64,000 bases of DNA, from assembly GCF_947507565.1 (NCBI RefSeq), contig NC_089189.1, forward strand, positions 1,302,001 to 1,366,000, written 5' to 3'. The notes under the pieces were generated by a model that saw only the letters and a program-made list of their open reading frames with translations, had not been told where the DNA came from and ran no database searches. Made by a program: the position numbers and the translations under genes. This document shows, in pieces, positions 11,307 to 21,660 of the stretch (positions within the stretch are counted from its first letter, which is position 1; each line of letters begins with the position of its first letter). Origin of the DNA: Oscarella lobularis. Taxonomy: Eukaryota > Porifera > Homoscleromorpha > Homosclerophorida > Oscarellidae.

Positions 11307-13835
11307 ATGCCTCTGAAACTCGTCTTCTTGGTCGCGCTCTGTGCCAGCTTAGCAGACCAGAGACACTATTCCGTGCCATCGTCTACTATCAAACAAGAGG
11401 GAAACGTTATCTTTGGAGGCCTTTTCGCTATTAACCAATGCACGACTAAAAACCAATCGATCGTCGTTTCGAATTACGAGCGCGCCGAAGCGATGCAATT
11501 CGCCGTCGATCTCATCAATAACGATTCGTCGATTCTACCCGACATTCGAATCGGGTACGAAATACGAGATACGTGCGGCAATCCCGATCACGGAGTCCGC
11601 GAGGCTCTCAAATTCGTTAGAAGACAAGTAACCGATTCTCCCGTCATCGGCGTCGTTGGTGCCGGCTATTCGGGCGTGTCGATGCGAGTCAACGACTTGC
11701 TGAGTCTTTTCGACGTGCCTTTGGTGAGCTACGCGTCGACGAGTCCCGCTTTGAGCGACGATAAGCGATTTCCTACTTTCTTTCGAACGATTCCGCCGGA
11801 CGTGTATCAAACTCGTGCAATAGTTGCGATTTTGAAAGAGTTCAAATGGTCGTTTGTGCACGGAATCTATTCGACTGATTCGTATGGCAAGACGGGATTC
11901 GAAGCTCTGAGGAGCGAGAGTCGTAGAGAAGGCGTCGATTTTGGAATCGAAAAGGGATTCGAAGTTCATGCCTCGTACGAAACGGTCGAGGAAGCCTTGA
12001 GCGTTTTAGATACAAAAGCCGGAAATAAATCTGAGTGGGAACGGGCTTTGTTCAATAGTACCGTCATTGTTATATTTGCGCAACAGTTTTTAGCAAAAAC
12101 CGTTTTTCGCGTAATTCAGGGTACGCCGGGGCTGAGACAAAGAAATTTCACTTTTGTCGGCTGCGATGGTTGGGGTGCCAAAGAAGGAGCCTTTATTTAC
12201 ACGTCTTCCAACGGTACGCTATCTGACACCTTCGAAACAGCTCAAGGCTTTGTTGCCGTGAATCCATCTAGCAGTGAACTATCTCGTTTCAAACAACACA
12301 TGGCAAATCTTAGCCCAACCAGTGCCAGTCACCCTTGGCTTCAGATTTATTGGAAGAAGAAGCTGAGCTGCCGCGGAAATGAGTTATCCTGCTACAGAAA
12401 GACCTTAGCTGGGCAAACGTTTGATTCGAAAGTTTCTTACACTGTCAATGCAGTGTATGCACTGTCGTACTCTCTTCACAGTATGCTTCTTTCGCAGTGT
12501 GACAACAGAAAGACGAAGCTTGATTGCTTTCGCGAAGACTTTAACGCTTTCAAGAATGAATCATACCGAAAGCTGTTTTCCAAGCTCGTAGCTGATACCT
12601 CATTTGTAACTCTGGACTTGAAGCCGTTTCGTTTCAACGAACACGGAGATCCTGCTGAAGCAGATTACGACATTATTAATCTAAAGCTAAACGTTGATAA
12701 AGAACCGCTCTTTGACACAGTAGGAACGTGGCAAAAAGGCAAACTCAACATTTCTAAGCCCATACTCTGGCACGACAACACAACCAATGTTCCCACTTCA
12801 ATGTGCAGCTTGCCTTGCCAACGCGGAGTTCAAAGAGAATATCTAAAGGCGAGCGATGGGAGGACGGTGATGTCATGTTGGAAGTGTAATGAGAAATGTC
12901 CTGAAAATACAATAATTGACAAAAGCCAAAAAAATTGCATTAAATGCCTGCCTAATCAGACGTCAAACATTGGCGGCACAGATTGTCGCGACTTGGAGAC
13001 GACTTTCCTCATCAATACTGCTTTAGGCATACTAATTCTTACTGTGGCAGCCGTTGGTTGCATTCTATCAACTGCTACAGTGATCATATTTCTTATATAT
13101 TGCCGCACGCCTGTTGTCTCGGCACTTGAAAACGAAGTTACACTTACTCTCCTCATTGGCATTATATTTTTACACGTGCCTACTTTCGTTTCTATTTCGA
13201 AGCCAAGTCCAAACTTGTGCGGAGCGCTGCGGTTTATGAACGGAGTTTTTCTGTCGATAACTATGGGAGCAATTCTCGTCAGAATACGCTGCTACATGTC
13301 TGCAAAGAAATTCTCCAAGTCGTGTGTCTGTCGTGAAACGGCGATTGTTTTTATGGCCGTTATTGTATTGATTGCCTGCTTCATAAGCGGCTTTTCTCTT
13401 CTTATTGCAAAGCCAGGCACGGATTTGAAACTAGAAGATCACAAAGAGGCCATTCTCACATGCAGCCATTATAACATTTTGGGTTCTATTGCGTCATATG
13501 TTTACATTTTGGCTATCATTGTTGCTTGCATCGTACTTGCAAGAAAACACCAAAATAACGACGATGTTAAGTACATGCTGTGGGTTTCTTACGCAGAACT
13601 CGTGGTCATGCTTTCGTTTACACTTGTTGGATTTTTGCGGATGCAGCAATATTACGAAGCGGAATTGATCAGTCTGGCATCGTCTGTGACGTCTCTTGTT
13701 GCCTGGGCGTTTTTGTTTGCGCCAAAGCTGTTTGTCGTCTTGTTTAAGCCTGGAAAAAATACTTGGAAGGACGTACTGCCTGACGAGGAGAACTGCTCGG
13801 TTTCCAAGAAGGTAAAGCTCGACATCCCTAATTGA
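11307..13835 (+). CDS. Class C GPCR, metabotropic-glutamate-receptor-like
   Basis: Intronless, about 842 aa from the ATG at 11307, chosen because it begins a clean signal peptide (MPLKLVFLVALCASLADQ). An in-frame ATG at 11256 would precede it. Domains in order are a venus-flytrap ligand-binding region (about residues 30-490), a nine-cysteine-type NCD3G linker (about 505-565; SMCSLPCxxG, CWKCNEKCP), and seven TM helices (about 570-825) ending PKLFVVLFKPGKNT as in mGluRs. Residues aligned by eye with the amino-acid-binding set of mGluRs are kept: R in ERAEAM, S-T in YASTS, D in PPDVYQ, Y in DSYG and D in GCDGW. An amino-acid-like ligand is therefore plausible. GABA-B receptors lack the Cys-rich linker, so that assignment is less likely. 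The gene sits at the plasma membrane by inference and is divergent from the CARD gene. Confidence 0.9.
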   Translation: MPLKLVFLVALCASLADQRHYSVPSSTIKQEGNVIFGGLFAINQCTTKNQSIVVSNYERAEAMQFAVDLINNDSSILPDIRIGYEIRDTCGNPDHGVREALKFVRRQVTDSPVIGVVGAGYSGVSMRVNDLLSLFDVPLVSYASTSPALSDDKRFPTFFRTIPPDVYQTRAIVAILKEFKWSFVHGIYSTDSYGKTGFEALRSESRREGVDFGIEKGFEVHASYETVEEALSVLDTKAGNKSEWERALFNSTVIVIFAQQFLAKTVFRVIQGTPGLRQRNFTFVGCDGWGAKEGAFIYTSSNGTLSDTFETAQGFVAVNPSSSELSRFKQHMANLSPTSASHPWLQIYWKKKLSCRGNELSCYRKTLAGQTFDSKVSYTVNAVYALSYSLHSMLLSQCDNRKTKLDCFREDFNAFKNESYRKLFSKLVADTSFVTLDLKPFRFNEHGDPAEADYDIINLKLNVDKEPLFDTVGTWQKGKLNISKPILWHDNTTNVPTSMCSLPCQRGVQREYLKASDGRTVMSCWKCNEKCPENTIIDKSQKNCIKCLPNQTSNIGGTDCRDLETTFLINTALGILILTVAAVGCILSTATVIIFLIYCRTPVVSALENEVTLTLLIGIIFLHVPTFVSISKPSPNLCGALRFMNGVFLSITMGAILVRIRCYMSAKKFSKSCVCRETAIVFMAVIVLIACFISGFSLLIAKPGTDLKLEDHKEAILTCSHYNILGSIASYVYILAIIVACIVLARKHQNNDDVKYMLWVSYAELVVMLSFTLVGFLRMQQYYEAELISLASSVTSLVAWAFLFAPKLFVVLFKPGKNTWKDVLPDEENCSVSKKVKLDIPN

Positions 13836-14243
13836 ACTTCTTTACAGAGTAAGTCTTTGCATGTACACTCGCCTGTATTTGCTTTTAATTTATATGTGTC
13901 ATGGTATCAATATAGCTTTTATGCAGGGAATACTCCGCGGAGCACCCAAGTCGTCTTGAAGCTCTGAAATGAAGTAGCAATTTTTGTTTATTGACGTACC
14001 CTCTCTAGATCGAACGCGTGGTCACTGCACTTTTAGTACCATGTTTCTTAGTCTTTATACACTAGAGTATCAGTAAAAAGCGCTATAGACGCAAATGCGC
14101 CTCTTCTTTCACTTCACAGAGGAAGAAGCATACATGGCGATGGTTGAGATATATGCACTTTATACTCCACCTTTTCTCGTGCATACGTCAGCACGGGCGT
14201 GTCCAACGACATCCGTGTCCCGGACAGAGTACTGTAGGTGGAA
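13836..14243. other. Intergenic region: mGluR 3' flank and MFS copy 1 upstream region
   Basis: The first part is the receptor's 3' flank, including GGTATCAATAT. A diverged copy of it recurs at 15860-15930. The last part (GTCCAACGACATCCGTGTCC at 14200-14219) is repeated exactly ahead of MFS copy 2, so it lies inside the tandem-duplicated unit. No gene is seen. Confidence 0.55.
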
Positions 14244-15618
14244 ATGTCTAAGTGTTCGTCTACACCAAGGGCATCAGCCTCACCAACGCCATCAAGCTTG
14301 ACAACGACATCACGCCTGGCAGACGAAACAACGCCGCTGACAGGAAGAGGAGACCCGAAAATGAGCGGGAAGCGTCGCGTCTTTCTATTGGCCTGCCTTT
14401 GCTATGCGATCTTCATCGCCAACATCGCTACTTCGATACTCATTCCGCTTTTTCCGCCCGAGGCGGCGCTGAAAGCCACAACAGTCAGCGAATCCAAGAC
14501 GGTCACCACTCACGTCGGTTTCGTCTTCAGCACCTTCGCGTTCGTCGTTGTCGTAGCTTCTCCAATACTGGGAACGTACGTCAGAGAGATAGGCTCCCGC
14601 TTCATGCTCACGTCCGGAATGTTCCTCGTCGGGGGCGCCACTGCTCTTTTCGGAACGATTCACTACATCGACGATTGGACGTCATTTCTTGTCATAGCAT
14701 ACGTCAGTCGCGTCATTCAGGGATTTGGCACCGCTTTGTTATACACAGCCACGTGGACAATTGCAGCGACAAAATTTCGTGATAACGTTTCGACCGTCGT
14801 TGGGATCTTGGAAATGGGATTGGGAGTCGGTTACGTCATCGGACCGGCATCAGGAGGAGGCCTCTTCAGGTTAGCCGGCTTTCCAGCACCTTTTTTTATA
14901 ATCGGCGGACTCATACTCATCGGCGTCGTTCTCTTTCCTTTTGTTGTACGTGATACTGGTAATGACGCGGACCTCACACAACAGACAACCGAAGCGACTG
15001 TTCCAAAATTGCTTACGAACTTTTGGATTTGGATGACGTCATTCTGTCTGATGATCTGTACAGCGGCGTGGGGTTTCATCAACACAACGTCATCCGCGTT
15101 TCTCCACAGCACGTTTGGATTTGATCCAGCACTTGTCGGACTTATTATGTTCTATTATTCCGTTTTCTACATCATGTCATCGCCCATAATTGGTCGCCTA
15201 GCAACCAAATTCGGACAAGAAATTCCTGATTCCTGGAATTTTGATACAAGGCGTTGCTATGCTCTTCCTTGGCCCCTCTTTCCTTCTCACCCCACTCCCT
15301 AAGAAGCAGTCATTATGGCTTTTCTTGACGACAAGCGCAGTCTTTGCGGTGTCCTCCTCCTGCGTGGCGCCATGCGTTGCTGACATGCTACGTTCGGCCG
15401 AACGAATGGGCTACACCAAAAGCGTCGCACTCAACGGAATGGTTTCGGGTCTAGCTTCGTCGTTTTTCTTTCTCGGCGAATGTTTGGGGCCACTTGTCAC
15501 CGGTCTTCTAGCTCGCGTTATGGATTACCAACACTCGAGTACCGTCTTTGGACTCTTCTTGGCCGCGTTTGCCTATCTCTACTTAGTCATAGCACTCTGT
15601 TTTAGAAACAGACTGTAA
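14244..15618 (+). pseudogene. MFS transporter (SLC18B1-like), copy 1, with 2-nt frameshifting deletion
   Basis: Near-identical to the intact copy at 16045-17409. Start ATG at 14244 (MSKCSSTPRAS). The product carries the MFS fold with GILEMGLGVGY and GRLATKFGQ, as in the vesicular-amine-transporter-like SLC18B1 group. At about 15216-15219 two bases present in copy 2 (GGACAGAAGAAATTCC there, GGACAAGAAATTCC here) are missing. Translation then runs out of frame to a stop at 15300-15302, about 352 residues in. After the deletion the rest of the gene (15241-15618) remains open and homologous in the shifted frame, so the break looks recent. A truncated transporter of about eight helices could still be made, but it would lack the last membrane segments. 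Confidence 0.8.
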
Positions 15619-15741
15619 AACAAGCGGAGAAGTAAAATGCCGAGTCATGTACATAGGGTAATATTAGGAATCTATCGTTTTGCAATTAATCATGTATGGG
15701 TCAGTGATTCATGCTTGCATGAGTTTTTTACGCACAGGGTT

Positions 15742-15815
15742 TCATTGGTGGCGTCTCTTGCTGCCTGGGTGTTTTTGCACCAAGCTCTGCGTTAATGTAC
15801 TGCTTGAAGAAGACA
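15742..15815 (+). pseudogene. Remnant of the mGluR-like gene 3' end (TM7 region)
   Basis: GCGTCTCTTGCTGCCTGGGT followed by GTTTTTGCACCAAGCTCTGCG matches the receptor's TM7 coding region around 13690-13735. TGTACTGCTTGAAGAAGA matches its last codons near 13770. Indels destroy the frame. It shows that the tandem MFS duplication carried along the 3' end of the neighbouring receptor. Confidence 0.65.
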
Positions 15816-16044
15816 AGCATTTAGCGTTCGCAATAGAGCTTTACTATAGTGCAACTTCTTGCGTGTACACACAAATATTTGTGTTTATCTAATTTTGTAA
15901 TCAATGTTGTGGTATCAATGCCTACATCAATGATCATGCCTACATGAAGGTAGTGCCTGAGCTCCTACGTAATGACGTACTGATACGTTAGCATGGGCGT
16001 GTCCAACGACATCCGTGTCCCGGACAGGAAAAACTTTAAGTGGA
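15816..16044. other. Spacer upstream of MFS copy 2
   Basis: A diverged copy of 13836-14243. It contains the receptor 3'-flank-like GTGGTATCAATG and the conserved block CATGGGCGTGTCCAACGACA just before the transporter start. No gene is seen. Confidence 0.5.
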
Positions 16045-17409
16045 ATGTCTAAGCGTTCATCTACACCAAGGGCATCAGCCTCACCAACGGCATCAAGCTT
16101 GACAACGACATCACGCCTGGCAGACGAAACAACGCCGCTGACAGGAGGAGGAGACCCGAAAATGAGCGGAAAGCGTCGCGTCTTTCTATTGGCCTGCCTT
16201 TGCTATGCGATCTTCATCGCCAACATCGCTACTTCGATACTCATTCCGCTTTTTCCGCCCGAGGCGGCGCTGAAAGCCACAACAGTCAGCGAATCCAAGA
16301 CGGTCACCACTCACGTCGGTTTCGTCTTCAGCACCTTCGCGTTCGTCGTTGTCGTAGCTTCTCCAATACTGGGAACGTACGTCAGAGAGATAGGCCCCCG
16401 CTTCATGCTCGCGTCCGGAGCGTTCCTCGTCGGGGGCGCCACTGCTCTTTTCGGAACGATTCACTACATCGACGATTGGACGTCATTTCTGGTCATAGCA
16501 TACGTCAGTCGTGCCATTCAAGGATTTGGCGCCGCTTTGTTATACACAGCCACTTGGACAATTGCAGCAACGAAATTTCGTGATAACGTATCGACCGTCC
16601 TTGGGATCTTGGAAATGGGATTGGGAGTCGGTTACGTCGTCGGACCAGCAACAGGAGGAGGCCTATTCAGGTTAGCCGGCTTTCCAGCACCTTTTTTTAT
16701 AATCGGCGGACTCATACTCATCGGCGTCGTTCTCTTTCCTTTTGCTGTACGTGATTCTGTGGTCACACAACAGACAACCGAAGCGACTGTTCCAAAATTG
16801 CTTAGGAATTTTTGGATTTGGATGACGTCACTCTCTCTGATGATCAGTGTATCCGCGTGGGGTTTCATCAACACAACGTCATCCATGTTTCTCCACGGCA
16901 CGTTTGGCTTTGATCCAGCACTTGTCGGACTCATGATGTCCTATTATTTCGTTTTCTACATCACGTCATCGCCCATAATTGGTCGCCTAGCAACCAAATT
17001 CGGACAGAAGAAATTCCTTATTCCTGGAATTTTGATACAAGGCGTTGCTATGCTCTTCCTTGGCCCCTCTTTCCTTCTCACCATACTCCCTAAGAAGCAG
17101 TCATTATGGCTTTTCTTGACGACAAGCGCAGTGTTTGCGGTGTCCTCCTCCTGCGTGGCGCCATGCGTTGCCGACATGCTACGTTCGGCCGAACGAATGG
17201 GCTACAGCAAAAGCGTCGCACTCAACGGAGTGGTTTCGGGTCTAGCTTCGTCGTTTTTCTTTCTCGGCGAATTCTTGGGGCCAGTTGTCAGCGGTCTTCT
17301 AGCTCGCGTTATGGATTACCAACACTCGAGTACCGTCTTTGGACTCTTCTTGGCCGCGTTTGCCTATCTCTACTTAGTCATAGCACTCTGTTTCAGAAAC
17401 AGACTGTAA
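16045..17409 (+). CDS. MFS transporter, SLC18B1-like, copy 2 (intact)
   Basis: Intronless, 454 aa from the ATG at 16045 (MSKRSSTPRAS). After a Ser/Thr/Pro-rich cytosolic N-terminus, about twelve hydrophobic segments form an MFS transporter. RAIQGFGAALLYTATWTIAA matches TM4 and GILEMGLGVGYVVGPATGGG matches motif C in TM5 of the SLC18 drug:H+ antiporter group. GRLATKFGQKK is the cytosolic loop motif. SLC18B1 relatives move polyamines or amines into vesicles in exchange for protons; the substrate here is inferred only. It is the second member of a tandem repeat of about 1.8 kb. Nothing in the sequence identifies a regulatory element beyond the conserved upstream block. Confidence 0.88.
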   Translation: MSKRSSTPRASASPTASSLTTTSRLADETTPLTGGGDPKMSGKRRVFLLACLCYAIFIANIATSILIPLFPPEAALKATTVSESKTVTTHVGFVFSTFAFVVVVASPILGTYVREIGPRFMLASGAFLVGGATALFGTIHYIDDWTSFLVIAYVSRAIQGFGAALLYTATWTIAATKFRDNVSTVLGILEMGLGVGYVVGPATGGGLFRLAGFPAPFFIIGGLILIGVVLFPFAVRDSVVTQQTTEATVPKLLRNFWIWMTSLSLMISVSAWGFINTTSSMFLHGTFGFDPALVGLMMSYYFVFYITSSPIIGRLATKFGQKKFLIPGILIQGVAMLFLGPSFLLTILPKKQSLWLFLTTSAVFAVSSSCVAPCVADMLRSAERMGYSKSVALNGVVSGLASSFFFLGEFLGPVVSGLLARVMDYQHSSTVFGLFLAAFAYLYLVIALCFRNRL

Positions 17410-17421
17410 AACAAGCAGAGA

Positions 17422-17427
17422 AATAAA
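17422..17427 (+). promoter_or_regulatory. Polyadenylation signal AATAAA of MFS copy 2
   Basis: Canonical AATAAA 13 bp after the stop codon of MFS copy 2. Copy 1 has AGTAAA at the matching position, a weaker known variant. Confidence 0.6.
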
Positions 17428-17530
17428 ATGCCGAGTTAGGTACATAGGAGGAATCTATCGTTTTGCAATTAATCATGTATGAGTCAGTGATTCATGCTTG
17501 CATGAGTTTTTTTTACGCACAGTGCTTCAT

Positions 17531-17605
17531 TGGTGACGTCTCTTGCTGCCTGGGTGTTTTTGCACCAAGCTCAGCGTGAATGTACTGCTTGAAGAAGACA
17601 GAAGA
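17531..17605 (+). pseudogene. Second remnant of the mGluR-like gene 3' end
   Basis: TGGTGACGTCTCTTGCTGCC then TGGGTGTTTTTGCACCAAGC resembles the receptor TM7 region (GTGACGTCTCTTGTTGCCTG at 13686-13705), followed by a diverged match to its last codons. It occupies the same relative position as the remnant at 15742-15815, downstream of the transporter. Confidence 0.65.
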
Positions 17606-17892
17606 ATGCAGCGTTTAGCGTTCGCAATAGAGCTTTACTATAGGGCAAGTTCTTGCGTGCACTGTACACGCAAATATTTGTTTTTATCTAATTATGTAAT
17701 CAATGTCGTGGTATCAAGGTAGTGCCTGAGCTCCTACGTAATTATGAAGCTTTCGAAAACAACTCTTGTTCGTTTGAAGTGACTCTACATGAATTTACAC
17801 CCACGACCCTGCCCACGTCAGTCTGTCTGCCCACGTCCACTACAGTTCTCTTAGCGCACTTCAGAACCAGGAAAAGCTCTTGTCCCGAGGCG

Positions 17893-20800
17893 ATGGAAGC
17901 TAGTGCACGACCGCGCGAAGCGTCAATAGGATACGGTCCAACGCCGTCTGCGCCCAAGGGCTTGTGGAAGGCGCTCATTGGAGTTCCGCTGGTTGGCCTT
18001 CAGAAGGGGGACGAGCAAGTGTCCAATCTCGCTCCTCGCGTGAAAAAATGGACAGACGCCTTAGAAAGAGAACGAAAATCCGATCTAAACCTGACAAAAC
18101 AATACCAAGACGGGATGACGGCTATGCACCTCTTCTTTGACTTCCTGAGGGTGCTGCATAAAGAGGACACCTACTTCATGGATGAGACAGACAGCGAAAC
18201 AATAAAGACAGGTATTTTGTCGCGGGAAAACGTTGTTTTTACGCGCACGTGATCATCGGGGAAACAACACGCACGTGACCTCACCGAACTTAGTGATCTT
18301 CGTTAGCCAGAATGTACAACCACTCTAAATGCGTTTTTGCCTATAGGTTTTGAATTGATTAGCCGCTGCGAGAACGCTTTTGTTCACATCAAAGACAGCC
18401 ATGAACGAAATTTTTTTCATCATCTTGCTGGAGCGAACGTTCATCCGAGTCTAACTCAATTTATTCTGACGCGTTTGCCTCGGCAGAATTTTGAAATTCA
18501 GAGAAGCGTCAACGCGACGGACGACAGTGGGAGAACGGTTTTGGATTACGCTTTCGATTCAGATAACCCAAGGCCAGAAAACGTAATGCAGTTACTGAAT
18601 TTCGGCGCTCGTTTTAATGACAAGAAACTGATGGTCACCGACGTCAGTGAGCTCGACAAGTTGCAGTATAAAGTTACGCAGACGCTGGCGTATCGCGAGC
18701 AACCGGAGAACGTATGCATTGAGCTCGTCGCTCACTTGCGAGAGCAGGCGGAGTCGCAGACGTACGACGGAACGGCCAAGGATCGTTTTATGACCGTTTC
18801 CGAGGAGTTGGAAGATTTGACCGTTGCCATGCTCGGCGACGCGACGAGAGATACGGAAACGTTTCATCGTGTGAGCGAAGATCACTTCAATTTGGCAAAG
18901 AGAAAAGGTCTCAAAAAGGCAAGTGAAAATTTCTCGTGTGAGACTAGAGCACATCTATTGTGATAGCTCCAATTTTTATTTTCGATATTTTCCTTATAGT
19001 ACCTCGCTTCGGGTGGTGCCCAGCAGTATGTCAATCGTAAGTGGTACGGCTTAAATCTGTCTGGAAAATCTTCGAAATCGTATATTCCGTTCACCCACGA
19101 TCTAATGCTCGGTGCTAAAGGCGGCGAATTTCTTTCGGATCGGCTGACAACTGCTGTTAGTAAAGGCCTTCCTTGGTATCACTACACCTGGCTTATCTTC
19201 CTCTTCGTCATCCAAACCCTTTTTTATATGCTCTCCTTTTCTTTGCTTTCCAACCGATTGCGCGTTCTGCACATACCGGCTGTTGCTTTTGGAGCGCAGA
19301 CGGTCATGTACTGCCTTTTCGTGGGTCTGCTATTAGCTCGCGTTCAAATGCACGGTATCCTCGCCGAAGGAGCACCTTGGAGCGGAAGTACGACGCTGGA
19401 AGTATTCGTTCTTCTTTTCTCTATTGGATTCATTCTTGACTTGATCGTCAATTTTCTTCTTTGGAGCAAACGTCGATGCCAGTCAGGACGCTGCGCTAAG
19501 TCAATGAGGCCGACGTTTCAATGGGAAAACGTGCCTATTATCACCGGATACATTATCAATGCTGTTCTTTTTCTTAGTTTACTTGGCTACGTTACAACTG
19601 GCGCCATAGTTTTGAATTGGAAAAATGAAACCAATAATGAAACCAATTATACGGCAAGAAACGTTACAGTGGAGGTAAAGTATGTGTACCTTGTTACAGT
19701 AGGGACTGCAAGAACACGAAATTCTACCTTTACAATGCCCTACTCTGCGCACATCTTTAATCTCCTGTTTTTTTGCCTAATTTTTTTTCTATTTTGGTAT
19801 AGGATTATTTCAGGGTTGTTGCAGCTTCTTATATTACACTAGGATTTGGCGCTGTTTTTGCCTGCCTAAATCTCTTGGTAATATTTCGTATGCACAGCTC
19901 TTTGGGGCCCTTACTGATGGCGTTTTGGTCACTTGGAAAAGACGTCCTTTACTTTCTTGTTGTACTCTCGACGTTCGGGCTTGGATTTGCTGCGGTCATG
20001 ACAAGCACGTATCATGCAGCTCGCACTAGAGATCCTTCGTTTAATAACAATCACCTAGCGAGGTATGTGTCCGTTGGTAATCTTCAAAAGGGGAACCATT
20101 TTCATTGAAGCGTCTTTTAAAATTGTTTCATTTTTATCTTTTTCAGTTTATTGAGTTCTGCTCAGAGTCTTTTTTGGACTCTTTTTGGATTGTTTGACTT
20201 GGACGATTTTCAGACAAGCATCGACGAGGAGACCATTTTACTGAGAATCTTTGTCGGACTTTGGCTTCTCTTCGCGTCTGTCATACTTCTGAACATGCTG
20301 ATTGGTCTTGTAACTTTGGTGTTTGAGGGCATCTATGTGAGTCTCCTTCTGTTTGTACTATAAACATTTATTTCTGAGTTCTTTCCCCAAGGATAATGCT
20401 GAGCAGGAGTGGAAATATACAAGAGCTATTGCCATCATGGATTTGGAGTCGGGAAGAGTTTTCCCCCTACCATTTGGTTGGCTTTGCGTTTTGCTGGGAG
20501 CGTTGTTTGATCGAGTGTCAAGTCAAATTTTCAAATATAAGGTATCTGCACTATTTTATTACACTCGCAGAATTGGATTGTTAGGTATCGCGAGGGATTG
20601 GCATAAAGCTGAACGATATGAAGAGTGGAGAGACTGTAGAAAAGGTCCAACATCGCGTCTTGCAACGAATTCGCGAGGCTAAGAGCAAAAGCCCTTGCAT
20701 TAGAACCGACGTGGACGAAATTGTCGTAAGTATAAATTTGCTATCAAAAGGAATGTTTTTTTCTACGTCTTTGACCATTGGCCAGGACAAAATAGATGGT

Positions 20801-21246
20801 TTGAAGGACAGACTAGATTTGCTGCAGAGTAACATGGATACTATAGTCGATGTAAGTAAGAAAAATTTTAGCCGCGCGTGGAAATGTCATGTACTGTAGT
20901 GTAGTTGAATCTTTTTGTCTTTGTTTTATACTTGATTTCCGCTTAGCTTTTGACGCAGAATTACTCGAAGACAGTTGATCGCAAGGCTGACGTCGCCACG
21001 CGGAAAGCTCAATTTGAAGCTTCGTCGTCTTCGTTTAGACAACGTCTGCCTACCTATACTTCAAGTTACAGAAAACCGGAGAGGGAAGCAGCTGCTGAAT
21101 TTCTTGCTCTGCTCAAACGATTCGTTCCCAGTATGAATCTCGGCGCAACGACGGAAATGCAGGGGAAAAAGAAAACCGCTTCTGCCGTGCAGTTGACTAA
21201 TGATGCTCACCGCGACGGAAGTGGCGGTTACACAAATTTTTATTGA
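17893..21246 (+). CDS. TRP-family cation channel, copy 1 (nine exons, ~890 aa)
   Basis: Exons by splice sites and phase: 17893-18211, 18347-18918, 19000-19674, 19803-20062, 20147-20336, 20392-20541, 20585-20725, 20786-20851, 20947-21246. Start chosen at MEASARPREAS because similarity to copy 2 is coding only from about there. The N-terminal third has degenerate ankyrin-like units (DDSGRTVLDYA, LLNFGA). About six membrane helices follow, then a pore region (SLFWTLFGLFDLDDF) and a final helix ending ILLNMLIGLV. The TRP-type box is EQEWKYTRAIAIMDLES, and a short heptad-like helix (DKIDGLKDRLDLLQ) follows. This order matches TRPC/TRPV-type channels, which pass cations at membranes; the subfamily and gating are not resolvable. 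The exon 2 donor is GC (AAAAAG/GCAAGT), where copy 2 has GT. It converges on the giant gene, with stop codons 415 bp apart. Confidence 0.88.
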
Positions 21247-21660
21247 AACTCATGGTATTTCAAAACGAAGCGTCTAAACTGCCGCAAAACGAAGGGAAAT
21301 CTGTCGTTTTTCAAAACGATACCAAAAATTTGCCTATGTTTTACCTTATGTCGTCTAACCCTATAGTCCGCTTTTGTACTTTTGCATTCTTTTACTGGAA
21401 TTTTGTAGTGTCGTTGCTAGGATCTTTTAATCTAAATTTATTATTGTCTGCCGAGGCAAAATTCTATTTTTGTTGCAGTGGTTTTCCCTCTAATCCGGGC
21501 GACCAGAAAGAGCACATGGCAGCGAAAGCATCTATGGCGAAAGAAGCGAATGCTATACCGAAGGAGCGCTTCAGCGACGATTTTCTACAATCAAACAAAG
21601 CGTACACAGAGTAAGACTCACTGACAGAAAGAAAAAAGCCTCATTTTTTCTTGTTTTCGC
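21247..21660. other. Convergent intergenic region, TRP copy 1 / giant gene 1
   Basis: The 3' flanks of two converging genes. A block around 21490-21540 (CTAATCCGGGCGACCAGAAA, then GAGCACATGGCAGCGAAAG) is shared with copy 2 at 50440-50480. Since the whole region is duplicated, this does not by itself argue for coding. An alternative last TRP exon cannot be excluded. Confidence 0.5.

Noticed and set aside
11307-13835. GABA-B receptor
   Set aside because: A Cys-rich NCD3G linker and the PKLFVVLFKPGKN ending are present. GABA-B receptors lack the linker, so mGluR-like is the better name.
21243-21614. Separate small gene after TRP copy 1
   Set aside because: The open frame is short and low-complexity, is not preserved in frame in copy 2, and is best read as 3' flank.
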